A stretch of DNA of 9,465 nt from Chitinophagaceae bacterium (GCA_025455665.1 JALOMC010000080.1:1-9465); one strand, 5' to 3'. Shown: positions 1-6,857, numbered from the stretch's first letter. Translations and numbers: made by a program. Notes: generated by a model not told the origin, from the sequence alone.

Positions 1-1
1 A

Positions 2-655
2 CTGCATGCCAAAGATTTTAAAAGCATCGATGCTTCACTGAGAGGGCTGGTGCGCCAGCATGGCGGCTGGGTAGCAGCCGAGCAACAAACACAAAGTGAT
101 GAACGCCTGCAAAATGTGATAGAGATAAAGGTGCCGGTGGCCGCTTTTGACGCACTGCTGGCGGGTATGGCTGCATTGCCGGTACAGGTAGAGGAGCGAA
201 AGGTGGAGTCGGAAGATGTGACCAACGCCATAGTGGACACGAAGGGCAGGGTAGAAGCCAAGAAACTGCTGCGGGCCCGCTACGCCGAGCTGATGCAAAG
301 AGCCCAGAAGATGGACGATGTGCTGCAGGTACAGCAGCAAATAGATGCGATTACTGAAGAGCTGGAATCGGCTGCCTACAACGTACAGCACATGCAGTCT
401 GCGGCCGCCTACAGCAGTATTTTTTGCACCTATTATCAGCCGCTGTCTGTGGTGCCTCCTGTTACCGATCAGCCAGGCTTTTTCACCCGGCTTGGCCACT
501 CATTTGGCAAGGGCGGTGCTGCCGTGCTCGAATTGCTGATCGGCCTGGTATCACTTTGGCCACTATGGCTTGCAGCCGCCCTTGGCTGGTGGGCCTGGCG
601 CAAAGGTCGCACTGCCAAAGCCGCTCACTCAGTTGCTGCCAGCAAAGTGTCCTGA
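2..655 (+). CDS. DUF4349 domain-containing membrane protein, 3' part (5' end outside window)
   Basis: The reading frame is open from the left edge, so the last 217 residues are seen and the true start lies upstream; the GTG at 50 is only an internal codon. The visible part has the DUF4349 layout: a small alpha/beta segment containing IEIKVPVAAFDALL, then a charged heptad-like stretch rich in Q, E, K and L (about visible residues 82-128, predicted coiled coil), then a second beta segment, and finally a long hydrophobic, Trp-rich helix (about 173-199) followed by a basic tail (RKGR) that suggests a cytoplasmic C-terminus. Members of this family are usually N-terminal lipoproteins or secreted-side proteins with one C-terminal membrane anchor; their function is not established. 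The stop codon is 22 bases before a strong hairpin terminator. The family call is from sequence recognition and is fairly sure; no biochemical role can be assigned. Confidence 0.85.
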   Translation: MHAKDFKSIDASLRGLVRQHGGWVAAEQQTQSDERLQNVIEIKVPVAAFDALLAGMAALPVQVEERKVESEDVTNAIVDTKGRVEAKKLLRARYAELMQRAQKMDDVLQVQQQIDAITEELESAAYNVQHMQSAAAYSSIFCTYYQPLSVVPPVTDQPGFFTRLGHSFGKGGAAVLELLIGLVSLWPLWLAAALGWWAWRKGRTAKAAHSVAASKVS

Positions 656-677
656 CTGGCTGATCAATGCACGATCC

Positions 678-717
678 ATAACAGCATCGGCTTGTCCGAT
701 GCTGTTATCACTTTTTT
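678..717 (+). terminator. Rho-independent terminator of the DUF4349 gene
   Basis: A perfect 13-bp inverted repeat (678-690 and 696-708) with a 5-base loop is followed after three bases by six T residues (712-717) on the + strand. It starts 22 bases after the DUF4349 stop codon. It also lies inside the ancestral coding end of the convergent L,D-transpeptidase gene, where the T run reads as two Lys codons on the other strand. Confidence 0.85.
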
Positions 718-770
718 CAAGCGGTCGAGAAAGGCATGCGATACCATGGGGCAGCCCTGGCTATTGCAGA

Positions 771-870
771 TATAGTCGGGGAACACCGGAGCGTCTGGTA
801 CACAATCGTAGGCATGCAGCTATAGTCGGGGAACACCGGAGCGTCGGGTACACAATCGTAGGCATGCAGC
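771..870. repeat. 50-bp direct tandem duplication inside the L,D-transpeptidase gene
   Basis: Two adjacent 50-bp copies (771-820 and 821-870) differ at one base only: T at 796 against G at 846. The flanking bases on both sides do not extend the repeat. Because 50 is not a multiple of three, the second copy shifts the reading frame of the transpeptidase gene just before its catalytic cysteine box. In the original frame the single difference is silent (both copies read Val-Pro-Asp). Confidence 0.97.
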
Positions 871-1414
871 ACTACAAACCGCTCGAACGCTTTGCTGTTG
901 CCGGCCTCCAGGCCATGCAGCTTGAAGGCCGTACCAAAGCGCCCCTTGTAGGCAGCGCCAATGCGATACTTGCCCAGGCTGCTACAGTGGCTATTGGGCA
1001 CATTGCTGAACGTAGGTTTTTCGGCAAATATTTCAGGGCCGCTACCGTGTGCCACCAGCCCGCTATCGGCCCAGCTGCCATCGGCTACGTTCATCAGCAC
1101 CATGCGGGGCAGGCCGCTGTGCAGGCCCAGGTGGGCTACCAGTACCTGGCGGGTATTGTAGCCGCGCCGCTGCAACCAGCCTGGCAGGTGTTGGCGCAGG
1201 CTGTCGGTTTTTTGGTGTAGCACCACATTAAACAGCAGGGGGGCTTCGGCTAGCGCAGCCGTGCTGCCGGGTACTGGCGTATTGGCACCGCCAAATAGTT
1301 GGCACCCGGCCAAAAGCGGCACCAGCAGTAGGGTGTAAAAACGATGCATGTGCGGCAGATGCAAGCAGTGGCTTGTTTCCATAAAGCTAGCGTGGGTGGC
1401 AGTACATTTAGCAT

Positions 1415-2122
1415 ATGAACGCAAAACCCCGATTGGTAGTACTGACCGGTGCCGGTATTAGTGCCGAAAGCGGATTGAAAACATTTCGCGACAGTGAAGA
1501 TGGGCTGTGGAATGGATACGACATTGAAGAAGTGGCTACACCGGCAGCCTGGCGCCGCCAGCCGCAGTTGGTGCTGGACTTTTACAACTATCGGCGCCGC
1601 GAAGTGCTGAAGGCTGAGCCCAATGAAGCGCACCGCTGCCTGGCGGCCATGGAGGCCGAATATGATGTGCACATCATTACTCAAAATATAGATGACCTGC
1701 ATGAGCGGGCGGGCAGCAGCCGGGTACTGCACCTGCATGGTGAAATACTGAAGATGCGAAGTGAACGAAACGATGAATTGCTGTACGATATCCGCACCGA
1801 TATAGCGCTGGGCGACAAAGCAGAAGACGGTGCACAACTGCGGCCGCACATCGTATGGTTTGGCGAAGCGGTGCCCTTGATTGGAGAGGCAGCTGCATTG
1901 GCAGCTACCGCCCTGGTGTTTGCCATCATTGGTACATCCTTGCTGGTGTACCCGGCGGCAGGGCTGGTGCAGTATGTGCCACAGGGCTGCCAGGTATGGG
2001 TGATAGACAAACAGCTTCCAACCGGCAGCTCTAAGTGGCATGGCATACAAATGCCGGCCAGCCAGGGTGTAGCTCACTGGTGGCAGCGGCTGAAAGACAG
2101 CAGGCCTGCCATGGATAGCTGA
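1415..2122 (+). CDS. Sir2-family NAD-dependent protein deacylase (class III, SIRT5/CobB-like, zinc cysteines absent)
   Basis: Sirtuins remove acyl groups from lysines using NAD, giving nicotinamide and O-acyl-ADP-ribose. The 235-residue protein has the Rossmann NAD motif TGAGISAESGL (11-21), FRD at 24-26, TQNIDDLH (89-96), the catalytic His108 in HLHGE, the WFGE motif, and the late NAD-contact motif IIGTSLLVYPA. Tyr57 and Arg60 in FYNYRRR match the Tyr-x-x-Arg pair that lets SIRT5 and E. coli CobB accept succinyl and malonyl lysine, so desuccinylase or mixed deacylase activity is likely. The usual four zinc-binding cysteines after the catalytic His are missing: the only two Cys are Cys75 and one in QGCQVW near the C-terminus. 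I recall this as common among Bacteroidota sirtuins, but cannot check it here. The ATG at 1415 puts the GAGIS motif at the normal distance. It is divergent from the L,D-transpeptidase gene (65 bp between starts) and its stop lies 9 bp from the convergent kinase stop. Confidence 0.93.
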   Translation: MNAKPRLVVLTGAGISAESGLKTFRDSEDGLWNGYDIEEVATPAAWRRQPQLVLDFYNYRRREVLKAEPNEAHRCLAAMEAEYDVHIITQNIDDLHERAGSSRVLHLHGEILKMRSERNDELLYDIRTDIALGDKAEDGAQLRPHIVWFGEAVPLIGEAAALAATALVFAIIGTSLLVYPAAGLVQYVPQGCQVWVIDKQLPTGSSKWHGIQMPASQGVAHWWQRLKDSRPAMDS

Positions 2123-2131
2123 CGCCAGGCG

Positions 2132-4486
2132 CTAAAGCGGAATGCTGATCTGAATGTGCGTGCCGGTGCCTTCGCCCGGCACCGATTGAATCTCCAGCTG
2201 ACCATGGATGGCAAATACACGTTCGCGAAGGCCCAATAAGCCATGCTTCAAGCGGGTATCAACCTGTTCGGTATCAAAGCCGATACCATCATCGTCAATG
2301 GTGAGAACTACCTGCTGTGTATGGCTTCGCAGGTCTACCTCTACTTTGCCGGCCTGCGCATGCTTGCTGATATTGCTGAGGCACTCCTGAATGGCACGGT
2401 AAATGGTGAGTGCTATCGGGGCTGGTAGTTTGTCGTGGTCGGTCAGGTTGGTAGTAAAACGCAGTTGTACAGTACCAGATGGCAGCACATGTTCTATCAT
2501 CCACTCAATGGCGCTGATGAGGCCCAGCTCTTCCAGCATAGCAGGCTGCAGGGTAGCATGCACCCGGTGAAATGATTTTCCCGTTTCTTCAATATTCTCC
2601 AGCAGCCGTTGGAGCCTGCTATTCAGTACTTCATTTTCAGCAGCCTTCAGGTGGCGCTGTATCCAGCTGGCATCTATTTTTATGGCAGCTACCAGCTGCC
2701 CCAACTGATCGTGTAGCTGGCTGGCTATTTCTCTTTTTTCTTGCTCACGGGTTTGTTGCAGGTGGTTCGATAGGGCTCGCAATTCATCCGTCAATAGCAA
2801 TGTTTCCAACTGGGCTTCTTTCAAACGCGTAATGTCGACAGCAGTGCTGGAAATATGAGTAGGCAGCCCGTTCGAATCAAGGTGGGCCGACACCACCTGC
2901 CAAACATTCACTGTTTCGCCCAGCTTGTTTTTAAAAGCATTTTCACCTTGCCAAATACCCGTTTGGCTCAGTTGCACGGCTATTTGTTGGGCTATGTTTT
3001 TATCGATTTCTGTATGAATATCGCTGATGGAATATTGTGAAATATCTTCATCATAGCGCAGGCCATTGGCTTTTCTGAAAGCACGGTTGGCAAAAATGAA
3101 CCGGTGGTTCATATCTATGATGGTAACGTAAGTAGTGGTATTGTCAATAATCTCCAGCAATCGCTTTTGGGCTTCTTCCAGATTCTTTCGCTCGGTGATG
3201 TTTTCTTTTACCGCCAGGTAGTGCGTGATATCACCCTGATCATTCAGAATGGGCGTTATAGTGGCATTCTCCCAGTATAGTTCTCCGTTCTTTTTTTTGT
3301 TGCAAAACTCTCCCTGCCACGATTGCTTTTTCGAAATCACCTCCCACATCTGCTTGTACTCATTTTCAGATGTAATGCCCGACTTCAAGATCCGTGGGTT
3401 TTGGCCCAGGGCTTCGGCTTCGGTATAGCCCGTCAGGCGGCAAAAAGCCGGGTTCACGTATTCGATATTCCCATCAATATTGGTAATAACAACCGATGCA
3501 TTGCTTTGCTCCACTGCCCGGTTTACAATGCGCAGCTGCTCGGCTGTATCGGCCTGCTGCCTGCGGTGCCGGTGAAAGGCCAGCGAGAAAGCTAGATTGG
3601 CGGCTGTTTGCTTGAGCAGGCTTAGTTCCTGATCGTTGAACCAGTGAGGCTGATCGGAGTAAAGCGACCAGATGGCTTTCACCCTACCATCTACCTTAAT
3701 GGGAAGGGCTACAGATGAGCGAAATCCGTGCTCGATGGCCAGGTAGCGCCACGGCGCCATCAATGGGTCGGTCAAGATATCATCGGAGCGAAAGACCATG
3801 CCACTGTTGAAGGCGGTTCCGGTAGGGCCTTTTGACAAAGGCGAATCGTCGAGCGGAATGTTCAGCACATTGTTCAGGTAGTCGGTTTGGCCGGCTTTGT
3901 ATTGCGGTGCAATGGCTGTTTCCTGCTCGTTTGGCATTCCTATCCACGCCAGTTTAAAGCCGCCCACGTTTACGGCTATATCACATGCCTGCTGAAACAG
4001 CTGCGCTTCGTTGCTTTCTTGAAGTGCCAGGTCGTTCAGCTTTGTTACCAATTCAAAATGGCGGTAAGTGCCTGTCAGGTTAATAGCCTGCTGCATCTTT
4101 TCGGTATGCAGGCGTACATGCAGTAGCAGGCCCGGCGAAGAAGGGATAAGGGTAAACTGAAAAAGGGCATTGGTGTGGGGCTGCTGAAAATTGAACGAAT
4201 GGCAGCGCTGCTGCAACAAAGCGGCATTAATGTGGTTCTGAAAGCGCTGCCCTGTAAGGGTTTCCAGTACATCAAACAGCTGCTGGCAGCCCGACCAATC
4301 GGCGCCGGGCGCCATATGGCGAAGCGCCTGGTTGCAAAACAGGAGGTCGTACCGCTCATTGCAGCTGGCATAGCCATCGGGCAATGTATCAAAGGAAGGG
4401 TACAATGCCTCTTCATGTTGCCCACTACCATCGGTAGGCGCTGCACTTAAACAACGGTATATAAAACCACTGACCATGCAATGCAT
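2132..4486 (-). CDS. Cytoplasmic sensor histidine kinase, PAS-like/GAF/PAS/PAS/HisKA_3/HATPase_c
   Basis: This is a two-component sensor kinase of the NarL/DegS-partner class. The frame can be read from a TTG at 4525 (797 aa); I prefer the ATG at 4486 (784 aa), with another ATG at 4477. Residue numbers here follow the 797-aa reading. A weak PAS-like region (about 44-138) is followed by a GAF domain (about 158-320, with GFKLAWIG and FRSSVALPI), a classic PAS/PAC (about 330-450, VNPAFCRLTGYTEAEALG, KENITERK), and a second PAS (about 455-570). Then come the HisKA_3 dimerisation domain with phospho-acceptor His605 in REIASQLHDQLGQ, and an HATPase domain with an N box (Glu714, Asn718), G1 box DDDGIGF (744-750), HGLLGLRERV (761-770) and GEGTG (784-788). 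All catalytic parts look intact. No membrane segment is seen, so it should sense an internal or diffusible signal, which cannot be named. No response regulator is adjacent, so the kinase is an orphan within this window. Confidence 0.93.
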   Translation of the reverse strand: MHCMVSGFIYRCLSAAPTDGSGQHEEALYPSFDTLPDGYASCNERYDLLFCNQALRHMAPGADWSGCQQLFDVLETLTGQRFQNHINAALLQQRCHSFNFQQPHTNALFQFTLIPSSPGLLLHVRLHTEKMQQAINLTGTYRHFELVTKLNDLALQESNEAQLFQQACDIAVNVGGFKLAWIGMPNEQETAIAPQYKAGQTDYLNNVLNIPLDDSPLSKGPTGTAFNSGMVFRSDDILTDPLMAPWRYLAIEHGFRSSVALPIKVDGRVKAIWSLYSDQPHWFNDQELSLLKQTAANLAFSLAFHRHRRQQADTAEQLRIVNRAVEQSNASVVITNIDGNIEYVNPAFCRLTGYTEAEALGQNPRILKSGITSENEYKQMWEVISKKQSWQGEFCNKKKNGELYWENATITPILNDQGDITHYLAVKENITERKNLEEAQKRLLEIIDNTTTYVTIIDMNHRFIFANRAFRKANGLRYDEDISQYSISDIHTEIDKNIAQQIAVQLSQTGIWQGENAFKNKLGETVNVWQVVSAHLDSNGLPTHISSTAVDITRLKEAQLETLLLTDELRALSNHLQQTREQEKREIASQLHDQLGQLVAAIKIDASWIQRHLKAAENEVLNSRLQRLLENIEETGKSFHRVHATLQPAMLEELGLISAIEWMIEHVLPSGTVQLRFTTNLTDHDKLPAPIALTIYRAIQECLSNISKHAQAGKVEVDLRSHTQQVVLTIDDDGIGFDTEQVDTRLKHGLLGLRERVFAIHGQLEIQSVPGEGTGTHIQISIPL

Positions 4487-4837
4487 TGTAACTGGATAAG
4501 GTGCTTGTTCTCTTCTGGCAGACAACAGATAACTGAAGCTGACCTAATCACGCAAAAAACAGGCCACTTACGGGTTTAGGATTCGATAAGGTTTATTTCT
4601 TGCTGCCTAAAGGTATACACTTAGCTGGCCGAAGACAGGGTGTAGTAAAGGTTCGACACCAATATCGAAGCTGGTAAAGGGCGTGAGGAGCGGCAAGCCT
4701 GGGTATGGATAACACCAAAAGACAGACGGCCGGAAAATTACGGGCAATCAACCGAACGAAAAATGCTCAAAATGACTAATGGCAGAAAAGCGTGTCGGGA
4801 TGTTTCTGTTTCCGGAAAGACATACAGAATGCAGCCA
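4487..4837. other. Non-coding stretch between the kinase and acyl-CoA-binding protein genes
   Basis: About 350 bp lie between the preferred kinase start and the terminator of the acyl-CoA-binding protein gene. No frame here encodes a recognisable protein and no tRNA or other RNA gene was found. It must hold the kinase promoter, because the kinase is transcribed away from it. No convincing Bacteroidota TTTG / TAnnTTTG pair with normal spacing was found. A short TTCGA...TCGAA inverted repeat (4652-4669) is too small to interpret. Confidence 0.55.
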
Positions 4838-4839
4838 TT

Positions 4840-4871
4840 AAAAAAGCCGGCAAGTATTACTTCCTGCCGGC
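4840..4871 (-). terminator. Rho-independent terminator of the acyl-CoA-binding protein gene
   Basis: On the - strand a 9-bp stem (arms 4863-4871 and 4846-4854, one G-T wobble) with an 8-base loop is followed by six T residues (the complement of 4840-4845). It lies about 30 bases after the stop codon at 4901 and probably ends the transcript that carries the VOC and acyl-CoA-binding genes. Confidence 0.8.
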
Positions 4872-4900
4872 CTTTGGTATTGGGGGGTACCTTATTGTCT

Positions 4901-5158
4901 TCAGCCTTTCAGCTTTTTCACTATGTCTATGTATGCCTGCATGCTGTCATCGGCGCTTTTGCCCCGCAAATCGGCCCAGGCATTATGCTTGGCTTTGCCC
5001 ACAAAGTCAAACGGATTGGAAGGGCCATCGGCGGGTGCATCGCCATCGGTGGCTTGTTTGTACAGGCTGTACAGTTGCAATAGAATGTCGTTGGAGGGGC
5101 GCTCAGCCAGGGTTTTGCTTTCGGCCACGGCGGCTTCAAACATTGCTTTCAGGTCCAT
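4901..5158 (-). CDS. Acyl-CoA-binding protein (ACBP family)
   Basis: This small soluble cytoplasmic four-helix protein binds long-chain acyl-CoA esters with its family fold, buffering or carrying them. The 85-residue length matches the eukaryotic family (about 86-90). Seen in order: LAERPSNDILLQLYSLYKQAT (16-36, helix 2, with Tyr30, Tyr33 and Lys34 at the positions of the ligand-contacting Tyr28, Tyr31 and Lys32 of bovine ACBP), then FDFVGKAKHNAW (50-61) and the helix-4 Tyr76. Lys57 matches the CoA-phosphate-binding Lys54, but the neighbouring Trp55 of the bovine protein is His58 here. The gene lies 39 bp after the VOC gene on the same strand and ends in a hairpin terminator, so it is the last gene of a probable operon. 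ACBP is patchily distributed in bacteria, where its role is not well defined. The family call is very secure. Confidence 0.95.
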   Translation of the reverse strand: MDLKAMFEAAVAESKTLAERPSNDILLQLYSLYKQATDGDAPADGPSNPFDFVGKAKHNAWADLRGKSADDSMQAYIDIVKKLKG

Positions 5159-5180
5159 GTTGGTTCGTTTTTTAGGCTTG

Positions 5181-5216
5181 CAAAGTAAAGGGGGAAATCA
5201 GCGGGGCTGTATCAAA
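5181..5216 (-). promoter_or_regulatory. Possible Bacteroidota-type promoter for the acyl-CoA-binding protein gene
   Basis: On the - strand TTACTTTG (complement of 5181-5188) matches seven of eight positions of the Bacteroidota -7 box TAnnTTTG. A TTTG (complement of 5213-5216) lies 24 bases upstream, slightly longer than the usual spacing. It would place the start of transcription just before the ATG at 5158 and overlaps the end of the VOC gene. This is a weak, pattern-only call. Confidence 0.22.
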
Positions 5217-5587
5217 TCCCAGAGGTTGCCATACAGGTCGGCAAAAACGAGCACTGTACCGTAGGGTTCTTCGCTGGGGGGGCGTACTATCTGCACCTGC
5301 GCTGCCTGCAGGTGCTCGTAGTCGGCCCAAAACTGCTGCGTATGCAAGAACAGGAAAACACGGCCGCCCGTTTGGTTGCCAATGCAGGCTTGCTGCTGTT
5401 CGGTGGCGGCTTTGGCCAGCAGCAGGCGGGCACCGGCTCCACCGGGCGGTGCCATTACCACCCAGCGTTTGGTGGGGCTCAGCACCGTGTCTTCCAGTAG
5501 TTCAAAATTTAATACCCGCTGGTACCAGCTGATGGCTTCATCATAATCGGCTACCAGTAGCGATAGCATGACCAGTTGTTTTGACAT
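5198..5587 (-). CDS. VOC-fold (glyoxalase / bleomycin-resistance-like) protein, substrate unknown
   Basis: This 129-residue protein is one vicinal-oxygen-chelate domain, the length of a single-domain family member. It has the two expected beta-alpha-beta-beta-beta halves: MLSLLVADYDEAISWYQRVL (7-26) with LNFELLEDT, then RVFLFLHTQQFWADYEHLQAA (76-96) leading into EEPYGTVLVFADLYGNLWDLIQ (106-127), the usual ending of the fold. The N-terminal metal position, normally His or Glu, is occupied here by Ser9 or Leu10, and the C-terminal acidic ligand position is Asp124. The usual metal set is therefore not obvious and the activity cannot be predicted; glyoxalase, dioxygenase and resistance proteins all share this fold. 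It lies 46 bp after uxuA and 39 bp before the acyl-CoA-binding gene on the same strand, so it is probably co-transcribed with them. The ATG at 5587 places the first strand right at the N-terminus, as is normal. Confidence 0.88.
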   Translation of the reverse strand: MSKQLVMLSLLVADYDEAISWYQRVLNFELLEDTVLSPTKRWVVMAPPGGAGARLLLAKAATEQQQACIGNQTGGRVFLFLHTQQFWADYEHLQAAQVQIVRPPSEEPYGTVLVFADLYGNLWDLIQPR

Positions 5588-5633
5588 GGCGCCAAGATAA
5601 AGCAGCCGCTGACAGGATGGGGCTTCAGCAGTT

Positions 5634-6806
5634 TCAATCTTGTTGGTGCAACACAGCAGCTTCTACACCACGCAGTTCTGCCAGGCCTCGCAGGCGCCCA
5701 ATGGCGCTGTAGCCGGGGTAGGTGGTTTTATGCAGGTCGTCCAGCATTTGGTGCCCATGGTCGGGGCGCATGGGCAGGTGTACCCGGCGCTGCTGCATCA
5801 CGGCCGATAGGGCACTTATCACCGCTACCATGTCTACATCGCCATCCAGGTGGTCGGCCTCTACAAAGTTTCCTTCAGCATCGCGACTGGTGCTGCGCAG
5901 GTGTACAAAGTGAATGCGATCGGCAAACCGCTCAATCATAGGCACCAGTGCATTGTCGGGGCGCACGCCCAGGCTGCCGGTACAAAAGCAAAGTCCATTA
6001 GCAGGGCTGGGCACAGCGTTTAAAAAAGTAGCCAGCTGCGCTTCGGTACTTACTATACGGGGCAGGCCCAGTAGTGGATAGGGAGGATCGTCGGGGTGGA
6101 TGGCCAACCGGCTGCCTACTGCTTCGGCCACCGGCACTACCTGCTGCAAAAAATAGATGAGGTGTTGCTGCAGGCGCTGCTCATCAATGTGTTGGTATTG
6201 CTGCAGGGCGGCCAGCACTTCGGCGGGTGTAAATGGTACATCGCTGCCGGGCAGGCCCAGCAGGCAGTTGCTGAAAACCTGCTCCCGCTTATCGGCAGGC
6301 ATACTATCGTAGTAGGCCCGGGCTTCGGCCAGTTCTGTTTCGCTATAGTCCCTTTCTGCACCTGGCCGCTGCAGCAGGTGCAGGTCAAAGGCCATGAAAG
6401 CTTTTCGCTCAAAGCGCAGCGCCCGGCTTCTGTCGGGCATTTCGTACGCTACATCGGTACGCAGCCAGTCCAGAATGGGCATGAAATTGTAAGTGATCAC
6501 GTGCACACCGCAGGCCGCCAGATGACGGATGCTTTGCTGGTAATTGGCAATGTGTTCGAGGTAGTTTCCCGTCTGGCGCTTGATGTCTTCGCTTACCGGC
6601 AGGCTTTCTACCACGTGCCAGTGCAAACCGGCGGCTTCACACATTGTCTGCCGTTTTTTTATTTCTTCTATGGTCCACACTTCGCCCACGGGTATGTGGT
6701 GCAGCGCCGTTACCACGCCGGTGCAGCCGGCCTGGCGCAGGTGCCACAGGTCTACCGGGTCGTTGGGTCCGTACCAGCGCATCGATTGTTCAAAGCGGTA
6801 TTTCAT
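5634..6806 (-). CDS. uxuA: Mannonate dehydratase
   Basis: UxuA (EC 4.2.1.8) dehydrates D-mannonate to 2-keto-3-deoxy-D-gluconate in the glucuronate branch of hexuronate catabolism, in the cytoplasm with a divalent metal. The ATG at 6806 gives 390 residues, close to the 394 of E. coli UxuA, and places the N-terminal signature RWYGPNDPVDL at 10-20, as in known members; the frame stays open back to 6857, but those 17 residues are not conserved. Further motifs from this start: TGVVTALHHIP (29-39), AIHPDDPP (235-242), CTGSLGVRPDN (275-285), HFVHLRST (299-306) and MRPDHGHQM (346-354), which carry the metal and catalytic His, Cys and Asp residues of the family. It starts 51 bp after the xylB stop on the same strand and precedes the VOC gene, so an operon with xylB is likely. 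Confidence in the family is high; no sign of damage is seen. Confidence 0.95.
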   Translation of the reverse strand: MKYRFEQSMRWYGPNDPVDLWHLRQAGCTGVVTALHHIPVGEVWTIEEIKKRQTMCEAAGLHWHVVESLPVSEDIKRQTGNYLEHIANYQQSIRHLAACGVHVITYNFMPILDWLRTDVAYEMPDRSRALRFERKAFMAFDLHLLQRPGAERDYSETELAEARAYYDSMPADKREQVFSNCLLGLPGSDVPFTPAEVLAALQQYQHIDEQRLQQHLIYFLQQVVPVAEAVGSRLAIHPDDPPYPLLGLPRIVSTEAQLATFLNAVPSPANGLCFCTGSLGVRPDNALVPMIERFADRIHFVHLRSTSRDAEGNFVEADHLDGDVDMVAVISALSAVMQQRRVHLPMRPDHGHQMLDDLHKTTYPGYSAIGRLRGLAELRGVEAAVLHQQD

Positions 6807-6857
6807 GCAAATCGTTCTCTGCTTGTTTGTTGAAAAGAAATAGGCAGCAGGCAGCAA

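Larger units (their letters stand above)
664..1349 (-). pseudogene. Murein L,D-transpeptidase lipoprotein (YkuD_2 type), frameshifted by a 50-bp tandem duplication
   Basis: Proteins of this family are YkuD-fold enzymes, expected to be L,D-transpeptidases or carboxypeptidases acting on peptidoglycan in the periplasm. The chosen ATG at 1349 gives a type II signal peptide (MHRFYTLLLVPLLAGC, lipobox Cys16); the same frame runs further up to 1424, but that extension has no signal character. The catalytic domain follows: PNSHCSSLGKYRIG (118-131), KLHGLEAGN with His145, and VVLHAYD with His162. After Tyr176 the frame is shifted by an extra 50-bp repeat copy and ends at 717 with 34 unrelated residues, so the protein as written (210 aa) lacks the catalytic SxGCPxxS box. 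Deleting one copy gives 211 aa ending in NSQGCPMVSHAFLD...LLWIVH, with the catalytic Cys at codon 751-753 and the stop at 664-666. It is convergent with the DUF4349 gene (8 bp between stops) and divergent from the sirtuin gene. It could be a true pseudogene, a switchable gene or an assembly error. Confidence 0.88.

Noticed and set aside
50..52. GTG as the start of the DUF4349 gene.
   Set aside because: The frame is open to the window edge and the protein lacks the family's N-terminal signal part, so the start is upstream.
771..870. Two 50-bp direct repeats as a possible CRISPR or regulatory repeat array.
   Set aside because: There are only two copies, with no spacer between them, and they lie within a coding frame; a tandem duplication explains them fully.
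570..1220. Long open frame on the + strand opposite the L,D-transpeptidase gene.
   Set aside because: The other strand carries clear family motifs; this frame has no recognisable domain and is a shadow of it.
1250..2077. Long open frame on the - strand opposite the sirtuin gene.
   Set aside because: The sirtuin motifs on the + strand are unambiguous and the antisense product shows no domain, only low-quality, Cys- and His-rich sequence.
4648..4664. GGTTCGA near 4650 as the T-loop of a tRNA.
   Set aside because: The flanking bases do not form a T-stem and no acceptor or anticodon stem can be drawn.
4720..4770. TAATTTTC with an upstream TTTG on the - strand as a promoter for the kinase.
   Set aside because: The spacer is about 27 bases, too long, and the last base of the -7 box does not match.
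6096..6833. 245-codon open frame on the + strand opposite uxuA.
   Set aside because: It is antisense to highly conserved UxuA motifs and looks like no known protein.
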